In this document: one piece after another, positions 1 to 7,572 of the stretch | Numbering within the stretch: position 1 is the first letter of the stretch | Layout: each line of letters opens with the position of its first letter | NCBI GenBank assembly: GCA_900546255.1 | Contig: URCB01000076.1 | Span: 1 to 7,622, forward strand | Direction: 5' to 3' | Length of the DNA: 7,622 nt | From: an uncultured Eubacteriales bacterium | GTDB lineage: Bacteria; Bacillota; Clostridia; Oscillospirales; Oscillospiraceae | Made by a program: the position numbers and the translations under genes | The notes under the pieces: generated by a model | Seen by the model: only the letters and a program-made list of their open reading frames with translations | What the model was told of the DNA's origin: nothing | The model's database searches: none

Positions 1-219
1 TCGGGAGAAATGGGGACCCCCGCCGGGCAGGCGGGGCCCCGGGGCGCTGCGCCCCAAGGGTGCTTCCGAGGCACCCACCCTCAGGGTACGTACCTCCGGC
101 GGTTCCCGGCCCCGGCCCCACCTGGAGGGCCCCTGGGCGCCGGCCCCAAACGGATCCACCTGCCGATAGCAACCCCGGCCCGCCCGGCTCCGCCGGGCGC
201 GGCCCCTCTCCCCGAAATC
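1..219. repeat. GC-rich non-coding region with tandem small hairpins
   Basis: No believable gene lies here; the only open frames are proline/glycine-rich, have no ribosome binding site and look like composition artefacts. The stretch holds a series of perfect short inverted repeats: 18-36 (7-bp stem, 5-nt loop), 41-55 (6 bp, 3-nt loop), 58-76 (6 bp, 7-nt loop), 77-87 (4 bp), a 10-bp palindrome GGTACGTACC at 85-94, 114-131 (5 bp) and 181-199 (8 bp, loop TCC). None is followed by a T-run, so they are not classical terminators. The region may be the tail of an upstream intergenic repeat or a dispersed palindromic element. That is inference, because only one copy is visible. Confidence 0.5.
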
Positions 220-248
220 TTGCGAGACTGTTAGATTTGAGAAAGAAT
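220..248 (+). promoter_or_regulatory. Weak candidate promoter for the ABC transporter operon
   Basis: TTGCGA (220-225, 4/6 to the -35 consensus) and AAGAAT (243-248, 4/6 to the -10 consensus) are separated by exactly 17 nt, in the only AT-richer stretch before the ATPase gene. Transcription would start near 255, giving a leader of about 40 nt. The match is modest and no operator is recognisable. Confidence 0.3.
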
Positions 249-281
249 GTGGAAAGATTCCTGTGCTATCCTCAAAGGGAA

Positions 282-289
282 AAGGAGGG
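282..289 (+). promoter_or_regulatory. Ribosome binding site of the ABC ATPase gene
   Basis: AAGGAGGG lies 7-8 nt before the ATG at 296. It abuts the ATG at 290, which is too close, and it lies inside the frame opened by the GTG at 263. It therefore selects 296 as the start. Confidence 0.8.
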
Positions 290-295
290 ATGGCC

Positions 296-967
296 ATGAC
301 CATTCTACAGACCAAAGACCTGCGCAAGATCTACGGCGCGGGGGAGACCGAGGTCCGCGCCCTGGACGGGGTGGACCTCTCCGTGGAAAAAGGGGAGTTC
401 CTGGCGGTGGTGGGGACCTCCGGCTCCGGCAAGTCCACCCTGCTGCACATGCTGGGCGGGCTGGACCGGCCCACCTCCGGCTCGGTCACCGTGGACGGGC
501 GGGAGATCTTTTCCCTCAAGGACGAGGCCCTCACCATCTTCCGCCGCCGGAAGATCGGCTTTGTGTTCCAAAACTACAACCTGGTGCCGGTGCTCAACGT
601 GTATGAGAACATCGTCCTTCCCATCCAGCTGGACGGGAAGGAGCCTGACCAGGGCTACCTGGACCAGATCATCGCCACCCTGGGCCTGGAGAAAAAACTC
701 CAGAGCCTGCCCAACAACCTCTCCGGCGGCCAGCAGCAGCGGGTGGCCATCGCCCGGGCCCTGGCGGCCAAGCCCGCCATCCTCCTGGCCGACGAGCCCA
801 CCGGCAACCTGGACTCCAAAACCAGCCAGGACGTCATGGGCCTGCTGAAGGTCACCAGCCAGCGCTTCGCCCAGACCATCGTGATGATCACCCACAACGA
901 GGAGATCGCCCAGATGGCAGACCGGATCGTCCGCATCGAGGACGGCCGGATCGCCGCCAGGGGGTGA
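296..967 (+). CDS. ABC transporter ATP-binding protein, MacB/LolD-type
   Basis: This 223-residue protein is the cytoplasmic ATPase that powers the permease encoded next to it. All nucleotide-binding motifs are intact: Walker A GTSGSGKST at residues 40-48, Q-loop Gln92 in VFQNYNLVP, signature LSGGQ at 142-146, Walker B ILLADE at 162-167 with catalytic Glu167, and the switch His200 in MITHNE. The IGFVFQ...NLVPVLNVYENI and DEPTGNLDS wording is typical of the MacB/LolD/FtsE-like class, which couples to FtsX-fold permeases and drives export or mechanical work rather than nutrient uptake. The length is normal for the class. The start at 296 is fixed by the ribosome binding site; the in-frame GTG at 263 and ATG at 290 are less likely. 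The stop codon is 4 nt before the permease ATG, so the two are translated as an operon. The substrate cannot be read from the ATPase. Confidence 0.95.
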   Translation: MTILQTKDLRKIYGAGETEVRALDGVDLSVEKGEFLAVVGTSGSGKSTLLHMLGGLDRPTSGSVTVDGREIFSLKDEALTIFRRRKIGFVFQNYNLVPVLNVYENIVLPIQLDGKEPDQGYLDQIIATLGLEKKLQSLPNNLSGGQQQRVAIARALAAKPAILLADEPTGNLDSKTSQDVMGLLKVTSQRFAQTIVMITHNEEIAQMADRIVRIEDGRIAARG

Positions 968-971
968 GGGG

Positions 972-3629
972 ATGATCCGCGTATCCAACCGGCGCCGGGT
1001 CCGCCGCCTGGGCCGCCAGGCCATGGGGGCCGCCAAGACCCGGAACGTCATCGCCGTGGTGGCCATCGCCCTGACCACGGTGCTCTTCACCTCCCTGTTC
1101 ACCATCGTCCTGTCCATCAACGACGGGTTCCAGGAGGCCAACTTCCGCCAGGCGGGGGGCTATGCCCACGGCACCTTCAAAAGCCTCACCCTGGACCAGG
1201 TGGACGCCCTGAAGGAGGACCCCCTGGTGGAGGACTACGGCCTGCGCCGGGTGCTGGGGCTGCCCACCCAGGAACCCTTCCAAAAGACCCATGTGGAGGT
1301 GGCTTACAGCGACGCCAACAACGCCCAGTGGACCTATGCCACCCCCACCACCGGCACCCTCCCCCAGGAGGGGACCGACCAGGCCGCCACCGACACAAGG
1401 GTGCTGGAACTCTTGGGGGTCACCCCGGAGGTGGGGGCCCGGTTCACCCTGACCTTCGACGTGGACGGGCAGGCGACCACCCAGACCTTCACCCTCTCCG
1501 GCTGGTGGGAGTATGACGCCGCCACCCCCGCCAGCTATGTGCTGGTGCCCAACAGCCGGGTGGAGGCGGTCTTCCAGGAGGTGGGGTTCACCCCCCAGGG
1601 GTCCAACGGGACCATCGGCACCTGGTCCATGGATGTGATGCTCCCCAATTCCCTCCACATCGACGGGGACATGGGGGAGATCCTGGCCCACTGCGGTTTC
1701 CAGAGCGACGACCCCAGCGGGGCCAACTATGTGCAGTACGGGGTCAACTGGGGGTACACCGGTTCCCAGCTGACGGAGAATATGGATCCCATTACCGTCC
1801 TGCTCGTTGTGGTGGTGCTGGTGCTCATCCTGCTGACGGGGTACCTGATTATTTATAATGTGTTTCAAATCTCCGTGGCCAACGACATCCGCTTCTACGG
1901 CCTGCTGAAAACCATCGGCACCACCGGGGGGCAGATCAAAGCCATGCTCCGGCAGCAGGCCCTCCTCCTCAGCTGCGTGGGCATCCCCGTTGGGCTGGTG
2001 TTGGGCTGGCTGGTGGGCAGCCAGCTCGCCCCGGCGGTGATTGCCCAGCTGGACGGGGTGTCCGACGTGGTGTCGGTGAGCCCGGTGATCTTCCTGGGGT
2101 CGGCGGCCTTTGCCCTGCTCACGGTGTTCCTCTCCTGCGCCCGGCCGGGGCGGATGGCCGCCAAGGTCTCCCCGGTGGAGGCGGTGCGGTACACCGAGGG
2201 CAGCGGCAAGGGCCGGAAGGAGAGAAAGTCCCGGAAGGGCTTCTCTTTGGCCGGCATGGCCTGGGCCAACCTGGGCCGCAGCAAGGGCAAGACGGTGATC
2301 ACCGTCCTCTCCCTCACCCTGGCGGTGGTGCTGCTGAACCTGACGGTGACGGTGGCCCAGGGATTTGACCTGGAGAAGTACGTCTCCCGTCAGATCTGCA
2401 CCGACTTTACCCTGGCCGATGCCAGCCACTTCCAGACCGGCGGGGAAATCTTCAACCCGGACGTGGCGGTGCCCCAGGAGGCCATCGACGCCGTCCAAAC
2501 CCAGGGGGGCGTGACCGAGGGGGGCAAGGTCTATGGCCGGACCTCCACCGTGCTGGAGTATGTCCCCGAGGACTACTTCCGGGCGGCCCGGGCCCACTTC
2601 CCCGGACCGGAGGGCTGGTTGGACCAGCTGGTGTCCTTGACGAACCGGAACGAGGCGGGCCTTCTGGCCGACACGGCCCAGCTCTACGGCATGGAGGCCT
2701 TCACCCTGGACCAGCTGACGGTGCTGGAGGGGGACCTGTCCGCCCTCTATGAGCCGGGGAGCCACGCCATCGCCGCAGTGTACACCGACGATGACTACGG
2801 CAACCCCAGGATGGACTCCCACTGGGCCCGTCTAGGGGACACCATCACCCTGCGGTATGTGGAGGAGATGGAGTACGTGGACCCGGACACCGGGGAGAGC
2901 TACGGCACCGTCCCCCCGGAGGATGAGAACTATCGGGAGGTTCCCAAAACCTACCGGGACGTGACCTATACGGTGGTGGCCCTGGTGACGGTGCCCTCCT
3001 CCTTGGACTACGGGTACTATGGCAGCGACGAGTTCGTCCTGAACAGCGAGACCTTCTGTCAGGACACGGGGACCGACTGCGTCATGTCCTACGCCTTTGA
3101 CACCACCGATGAGAGCAACGCCGCCATGGAGGCCTTCCTCCAGGACTACACGGAGAACCAAAACCCCCAGCTGGACTACGAGAGCCAGGGCACCTTTGCC
3201 GCGGAGTTTTCCGGGGTCCTGGGGATGTTCCTCCTTCTGGGCGGGGCCCTGAGCTTCATCGTGGGGCTGGTGGGGGTGCTGAACTTCTTCAACGCCATCC
3301 TCACCGGCATCCTGGCCCGCCGGCGGGAGTTTGCCGTCCTCCAGTCCATCGGTATGACCGGGCGGCAGCTGAAGGGAATGCTGATCTGGGAGGGGGTCTT
3401 CTATGCCCTCAGCGCGGTGGTCTTTGGCGCCGGGCTGGTGCTGGCCATGGCCCCCCTCATGGGGTCGGTGGAGACGTTGCTCTGGTTCTTCACCTACCAC
3501 CTCACCCTGGTGCCGGTGGGGATCTTGGCCCCCATCTTCCTGCTGCTGGGCTGCCTGATCCCCCTGGGAGTGTACCGGTCGGCCACCCGGGCCTCCCTGG
3601 TGGAGCGGCTGCGGGCCACAGAGGACTAA
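972..3629 (+). CDS. FtsX-family ABC transporter permease, duplicated form
   Basis: This 885-residue membrane protein is the partner of the preceding ATPase. Eight hydrophobic segments are seen at about 25-48, 274-298, 330-356, 370-390, 440-462, 746-775, 805-828 and 846-868, arranged as two 1+3 halves. Each half has a large extracytoplasmic domain after its first helix (about 49-273 and 463-745). The cytoplasmic coupling motif is repeated: NDIRFYGLLKTIGTTGGQIK (304-323) and RREFAVLQSIGMTGRQLKG (784-802), the FtsX signature. A basic linker (about 411-423) joins the halves. Established knowledge: permeases of this class export peptides or lipids or confer antimicrobial-peptide resistance. The 1+3/1+3 plan differs from the 10-helix BceB plan. 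The second outer domain is acidic and Tyr-rich, with a Cys pair (696, 703) that could form a disulfide. AGGGGG at 959-964, 7 nt before the ATG, is an adequate ribosome binding site overlapping the ATPase gene end. No membrane-fusion partner is visible. The substrate is unknown. Confidence 0.92.
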   Translation: MIRVSNRRRVRRLGRQAMGAAKTRNVIAVVAIALTTVLFTSLFTIVLSINDGFQEANFRQAGGYAHGTFKSLTLDQVDALKEDPLVEDYGLRRVLGLPTQEPFQKTHVEVAYSDANNAQWTYATPTTGTLPQEGTDQAATDTRVLELLGVTPEVGARFTLTFDVDGQATTQTFTLSGWWEYDAATPASYVLVPNSRVEAVFQEVGFTPQGSNGTIGTWSMDVMLPNSLHIDGDMGEILAHCGFQSDDPSGANYVQYGVNWGYTGSQLTENMDPITVLLVVVVLVLILLTGYLIIYNVFQISVANDIRFYGLLKTIGTTGGQIKAMLRQQALLLSCVGIPVGLVLGWLVGSQLAPAVIAQLDGVSDVVSVSPVIFLGSAAFALLTVFLSCARPGRMAAKVSPVEAVRYTEGSGKGRKERKSRKGFSLAGMAWANLGRSKGKTVITVLSLTLAVVLLNLTVTVAQGFDLEKYVSRQICTDFTLADASHFQTGGEIFNPDVAVPQEAIDAVQTQGGVTEGGKVYGRTSTVLEYVPEDYFRAARAHFPGPEGWLDQLVSLTNRNEAGLLADTAQLYGMEAFTLDQLTVLEGDLSALYEPGSHAIAAVYTDDDYGNPRMDSHWARLGDTITLRYVEEMEYVDPDTGESYGTVPPEDENYREVPKTYRDVTYTVVALVTVPSSLDYGYYGSDEFVLNSETFCQDTGTDCVMSYAFDTTDESNAAMEAFLQDYTENQNPQLDYESQGTFAAEFSGVLGMFLLLGGALSFIVGLVGVLNFFNAILTGILARRREFAVLQSIGMTGRQLKGMLIWEGVFYALSAVVFGAGLVLAMAPLMGSVETLLWFFTYHLTLVPVGILAPIFLLLGCLIPLGVYRSATRASLVERLRATED

Positions 3630-3667
3630 AGCGCCGCATCCCCCGCATCTTGATCGTATCTTTGCTG

Positions 3668-3714
3668 CACCGCGCCCCCCGATCCTACGGGATTGGGGGG
3701 CGCGGTGGCCTGTT
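3668..3714 (+). terminator. Probable intrinsic terminator of the ABC operon
   Basis: An 18-bp stem pairs 3668-3685 with 3690-3707 (one G-U pair, no bulge) around loop TACG closed by C-G, i.e. an extra-stable UNCG-type tetraloop. It starts 39 nt after the permease stop. The T-tract is poor (GCCTGTTCT), but the stem is very strong. The reverse strand has no T-run either. It should insulate the heat-shock operon from transporter read-through. Confidence 0.7.
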
Positions 3715-3734
3715 CTGGCAGTCTCCCCGGCAAG

Positions 3735-3749
3735 GTGCAAAGATTGCAC
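3735..3749. repeat. 15-bp palindrome GTGCAA-AGA-TTGCAC
   Basis: Perfect 6-bp arms flank a 3-nt centre in the gap between the terminator and the hrcA promoter. It could be a small operator. It is not a recognised site, and its GCAC core only loosely resembles a CIRCE arm. Its role is unknown. Confidence 0.3.
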
Positions 3750-3764
3750 GAAAAGCCAGGGGTG

Positions 3765-3773
3765 GAGTGCTAA
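3765..3773 (+). promoter_or_regulatory. Isolated CIRCE half-site GAGTGCTAA
   Basis: All nine bases match the right arm of CIRCE. The position of the expected left arm, 9 nt upstream, does not match. The nearest relative is ATTGCACGA at 3743-3751 (5/9 with a 13-nt gap). It lies 92 bp before the intact CIRCE. It could be an auxiliary HrcA site or the remnant of a second operator; this is inference from sequence identity. Confidence 0.45.
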
Positions 3774-3800
3774 AAATTAGGGAAATGTCCGAAAGTAAAC

Positions 3801-3837
3801 AAAAGTCAAGATATTTTTTTCGGGCCCCTTGACTTTT
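3801..3837. repeat. 10-bp inverted repeat carrying the -35 box
   Basis: AAAAGTCAAG (3801-3810) and CTTGACTTTT (3828-3837) are perfect reverse complements separated by 17 nt. The right arm contains the -35 box of the hrcA promoter, so the left arm places the same TTGACT on the opposite strand. It lacks a following T-run on either strand and is not a terminator. Confidence 0.6.
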
Positions 3838-3857
3838 CCCAGGGGAAGTGCTACATT
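3829..3857 (+). promoter_or_regulatory. hrcA-grpE-dnaK promoter
   Basis: TTGACT (3829-3834) and TACATT (3852-3857) are spaced by 17 nt, as for a housekeeping sigma-A promoter. The predicted start is near 3864, inside the left arm of CIRCE, the classical geometry for repression by HrcA at the transcription start. The leader to the hrcA ATG would be about 56 nt. Confidence 0.8.
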
Positions 3858-3861
3858 TGTT

Positions 3862-3888
3862 TTAGCACTCAGGGAGAGTGAGTGCTAA
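3862..3888 (+). promoter_or_regulatory. CIRCE operator (HrcA binding site)
   Basis: TTAGCACTC (3862-3870), a 9-nt spacer, and GAGTGCTAA (3880-3888) match the consensus CIRCE at all 18 arm positions. It overlaps the predicted transcription start and lies 31 nt before the hrcA ATG. Known role: dimeric HrcA, kept active by GroEL, binds here and represses the operon until heat shock. The arms can also pair as a hairpin in the leader RNA. Confidence 0.97.
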
Positions 3889-3904
3889 AATGATCGAAAA
3901 GGCC

Positions 3905-3912
3905 AAAGGAGG
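3905..3912 (+). promoter_or_regulatory. Ribosome binding site of hrcA
   Basis: AAAGGAGG is 7 nt before the ATG at 3920. It fixes that start in preference to the in-frame GTG at 3878, which lies inside CIRCE only about 14 nt after the predicted transcript start. Confidence 0.9.
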
Positions 3913-3919
3913 CCTGTCC

Positions 3920-4987
3920 ATGGAACTGTCGGAGCGCAAGAAGCAGATTCTTCGCGCGGTGGTCGAAAACTATATACAGACCGCAGAACCCGTGGGCTCC
4001 AAAGCCATCGTGGCTTCTGCCGGCCTAAAGGTCTCCTCCGCCACCATCCGCAACGAGATGGCGGAACTGGAGAATCTGGGCTACCTGGAACAGCCCCACA
4101 CCTCCGCCGGGCGCATCCCCTCTCCCAAAGGATACCGCCTGTACGTCAATGAACTCATGGAGGAGCACCGGCTGACCATGCAGGAGGCCCAAAAAATCAA
4201 CGAAGCCCTAAACCTGAAAATCCGGGAGATGGACCAGGTGATGACCGAGGCCGGGAAGATCATTTCCCAGCTGACCCAGTACCCCACCTTCTCCCTGACC
4301 ACAGGCAACCGCAAGGCCACCATCGCCCGGTATGACCTGTTGATGGTGGAACAAAGCGCGTTCATCGCCGTCCTCATGACCGACGGCCAGCAGGTGAAGA
4401 ACAAACTCTTCCGCCTGCCCACCCCCCTGTCTGACCCCCAGCTGCAACTGCTGAGCACCCTGCTGAACACCTCGTTCACCGGGCTCACCCTGGAGCAGCT
4501 GGGTCCCGCTTTGGAGCGGGTCTCCACCCACGCCGGGGACGAGGCGTATGGCCTGATCCACCTGGTGGTCTCCTTCGCCATGGAGGTGTTGGAGGAGCTG
4601 GAGGCCAACGTGGTCCACACCGCCGGCATCCCCACCCTGCTGGCCCATCCGGAGTACCAAAGCCTGGAGCGGGCTGAACCCCTGATGAACTTCCTGTCCG
4701 AAATGGGGGAGGGGATGCAGCTGCCGGTGATCCAGAACGAGCACGTGAAGATCCTCATCGGCCCGGAAAACGTGGTGGAGGAGTTGAAGGACTCCAGCGT
4801 CATCATGGCCAGCTACAACATCGGCGGCGGGATGCAGGGGGTCATCGGTGTGGTGGGCCCCACCCGCATGGACTACGCGGACCTGGCGGCACGCCTGTCT
4901 TACTTTGCCGAGGGCCTGTCCCGTATGTTTGGAAAAAACGAGATTCCGCCCCCCGCGGAACCCCACCCAGAAGATAAGGAGGAATGA
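3920..4987 (+). CDS. hrcA: Heat-inducible transcription repressor HrcA
   Basis: This 355-residue protein is the CIRCE-binding repressor of class I heat-shock genes. The N-terminal winged helix spans about residues 1-75, with the recognition region GLKVSSATIRNEMAELENLG (35-54) followed by the family hallmark QPHTSAGRIPSPKGYRLYV (58-76). The middle and C-terminal parts form the dimerisation/GAF-like portion; the conserved NVV..LKD.SVI.A.Y..GG stretch near 275-305 is visible. The end is a hydrophilic Pro/Glu-rich tail (IPPPAEPHPEDKEE) that probably does not fold. The length is about normal for the family. The perfect CIRCE just upstream indicates autorepression. It is the first gene of the hrcA-grpE-dnaK unit, and its last codons contain the grpE ribosome binding site, which suggests coupled translation. 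Confidence 0.97.
   Translation: MELSERKKQILRAVVENYIQTAEPVGSKAIVASAGLKVSSATIRNEMAELENLGYLEQPHTSAGRIPSPKGYRLYVNELMEEHRLTMQEAQKINEALNLKIREMDQVMTEAGKIISQLTQYPTFSLTTGNRKATIARYDLLMVEQSAFIAVLMTDGQQVKNKLFRLPTPLSDPQLQLLSTLLNTSFTGLTLEQLGPALERVSTHAGDEAYGLIHLVVSFAMEVLEELEANVVHTAGIPTLLAHPEYQSLERAEPLMNFLSEMGEGMQLPVIQNEHVKILIGPENVVEELKDSSVIMASYNIGGGMQGVIGVVGPTRMDYADLAARLSYFAEGLSRMFGKNEIPPPAEPHPEDKEE
4976..4982 (+). promoter_or_regulatory. Ribosome binding site of grpE, inside the hrcA end
   Basis: AAGGAGG is formed by the Lys-Glu-Glu codons just before the hrcA stop and lies 11 nt before the grpE ATG at 4994. The spacing favours 4994 over the in-frame ATG at 5009. Confidence 0.8.
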
Positions 4988-4993
4988 TCCCTC

Positions 4994-5560
4994 ATGCGTC
5001 AGCAAGAAATGGAAAACAAGGAGCCTATGGACCAGTCCCCAGAGGAAACCGTGGAGGCCCCCGCCCCCGAGGCGGCAGAGGCCCAGGAACCCACCCCTGA
5101 GGAGGAAGCCCCCCAGCCTGCGGGCGAGGCAGAGAAGCTCCAGGAAGCCCTGCGGGAGAAGGAGGACCAGTACCTCCGCCTGCTGGCAGAGTACGACAAC
5201 TACCGCAAGCGCAGCCAGAAGGAGAAGGAGAATGCCTGGGCCACCGCCAAGGCGGAGACCATCAAGGAACTTCTTCCCGTCTACGACAACCTGGAGCGTG
5301 CCCTGAAGCAGGAGACCTGCGACGAGGCCTACGCCAAAGGGGTCCAGATGACCATGACCCAGCTGAAAACCGTCCTGGAAAAGCTGGGGGTGGAGGAGAT
5401 CCCCGCCCAGGGCCAGCCCTTTGACCCCAACCTCCACAACGCCGTCATGCACATGGAAGACGAGGCCTTTGGAGAAAATATCGTGGCAGAGGTCTTCCAG
5501 GCCGGCTTTAAGCTGGGGGAGAAGGTCATCCGCCACGCCCTGGTCAAGGTGGCCAACTAG
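4994..5560 (+). CDS. grpE: Nucleotide exchange factor GrpE
   Basis: This 188-residue cytoplasmic co-chaperone releases ADP from DnaK and resets its substrate cycle. The first 45 residues or so are acidic, rich in Pro/Glu/Ala and probably disordered, as in most GrpE proteins. Residues about 46-115 form the long helix used for dimerisation, including LRLLAEYDNYRKRSQKEKEN and the ELLPVYDNLERAL core. The C-terminal beta domain that contacts DnaK carries the family signature: FDPNLHNAV (143-151), then GFKLGEKVIRHALVKV (171-186). The length is normal. The gene begins 6 nt after the hrcA stop and ends in two adjacent TAG codons (5558-5563). It is expected to be induced with hrcA and dnaK under HrcA control. 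Confidence 0.97.
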   Translation: MRQQEMENKEPMDQSPEETVEAPAPEAAEAQEPTPEEEAPQPAGEAEKLQEALREKEDQYLRLLAEYDNYRKRSQKEKENAWATAKAETIKELLPVYDNLERALKQETCDEAYAKGVQMTMTQLKTVLEKLGVEEIPAQGQPFDPNLHNAVMHMEDEAFGENIVAEVFQAGFKLGEKVIRHALVKVAN

Positions 5561-5658
5561 TAGAGCCCAGCCAGTCATGCACCTGTCCACAGACGTTTTC
5601 ATAGATTTGATCCCAAACCCAACAGCCAATCTGTTCTGCAATAAGGAGGAACCCCATT
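5561..5658 (+). other. grpE-dnaK intergenic gap
   Basis: This 98-nt gap is clearly less GC-rich than the genes around it. It has no CIRCE and no strong promoter; TTGATC at 5607-5612 has no acceptable -10 partner at 17 nt. A small 5-bp hairpin (AACAG/CTGTT, 5621-5635) sits just before the dnaK ribosome binding site. It could be an RNA processing or stability segment that lets dnaK be made in excess of hrcA and grpE, but nothing decisive is visible. Confidence 0.5.
5643..5650 (+). promoter_or_regulatory. Ribosome binding site of dnaK
   Basis: AAGGAGGA is a near-perfect match to the 16S rRNA 3' end. Its AGGAGG core is 9 nt before the ATG at 5659, fitting a highly expressed gene. Confidence 0.9.
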
Positions 5659-7494
<1,836 letters not shown>

Positions 7495-7518
7495 TCCCCT
7501 CGGTTCCGATCAAAATAA

Positions 7519-7530
7519 GCAGATATCTGC
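7519..7530. repeat. 12-bp perfect palindrome GCAGATATCTGC
   Basis: It begins 24 nt after the dnaK stop and directly abuts the terminator hairpin. It could be an operator, a stem extension of the terminator region, or chance. No known binding protein is recognised. Confidence 0.3.
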
Positions 7531-7572
7531 CCGCAGCGGGGCCGCCCAACCGGCGGCCCATTGCGGCATTTT
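7531..7572 (+). terminator. Probable intrinsic terminator after dnaK
   Basis: An 8-bp GC stem pairs 7539-7546 with 7552-7559 around loop CAACC. It is extended after a small internal loop by CCGCA/TGCGG (7531-7535 with 7562-7566) and followed by CATTTT. It would end the hrcA-grpE-dnaK transcript, perhaps partially if dnaJ follows. The T-tract is short. Confidence 0.55.

Noticed and set aside
10..234. 74-codon Pro/Gly-rich open frame in the upstream region
   Set aside because: It crosses several perfect hairpins, has no ribosome binding site, and its composition follows from GC-rich repeats.
263..295. GTG at 263 or ATG at 290 as the ABC ATPase start
   Set aside because: The only good ribosome binding site lies downstream of 263 and touches 290; the ATG at 296 has correct spacing.
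888..2822. 644-codon open frame on the minus strand across the permease
   Set aside because: It is antisense to a clear FtsX permease, rich in Gly/His/Val/Gln, lacks a ribosome binding site, and is a usual shadow of GC-rich coding sequence.
2832..3749. 305-codon minus-strand frame over the permease end and the terminator
   Set aside because: It runs through the terminator hairpin, has Gln/His/Gly-rich composition and lacks initiation signals.
3650..3832. 60-codon open frame between the permease and hrcA
   Set aside because: It covers the terminator stem and operator sequences, with no ribosome binding site and no family resemblance.
3834..3848. Imperfect palindrome TTTCCC-A-GGGGAA between the -35 and -10 boxes
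   Set aside because: It has a mismatch and a one-base centre and sits in a short GC-containing spacer; chance is sufficient explanation.
3878..3919. GTG start giving a 14-residue longer HrcA
   Set aside because: The GTG lies inside CIRCE, about 14 nt from the predicted transcript start, with no suitable ribosome binding site; AAAGGAGG points to the ATG at 3920.
4208..5641. 477-codon open frame antisense to hrcA and grpE
   Set aside because: It spans two real genes and their junction, and its low-complexity Leu/Gly/Val/His composition indicates a shadow.
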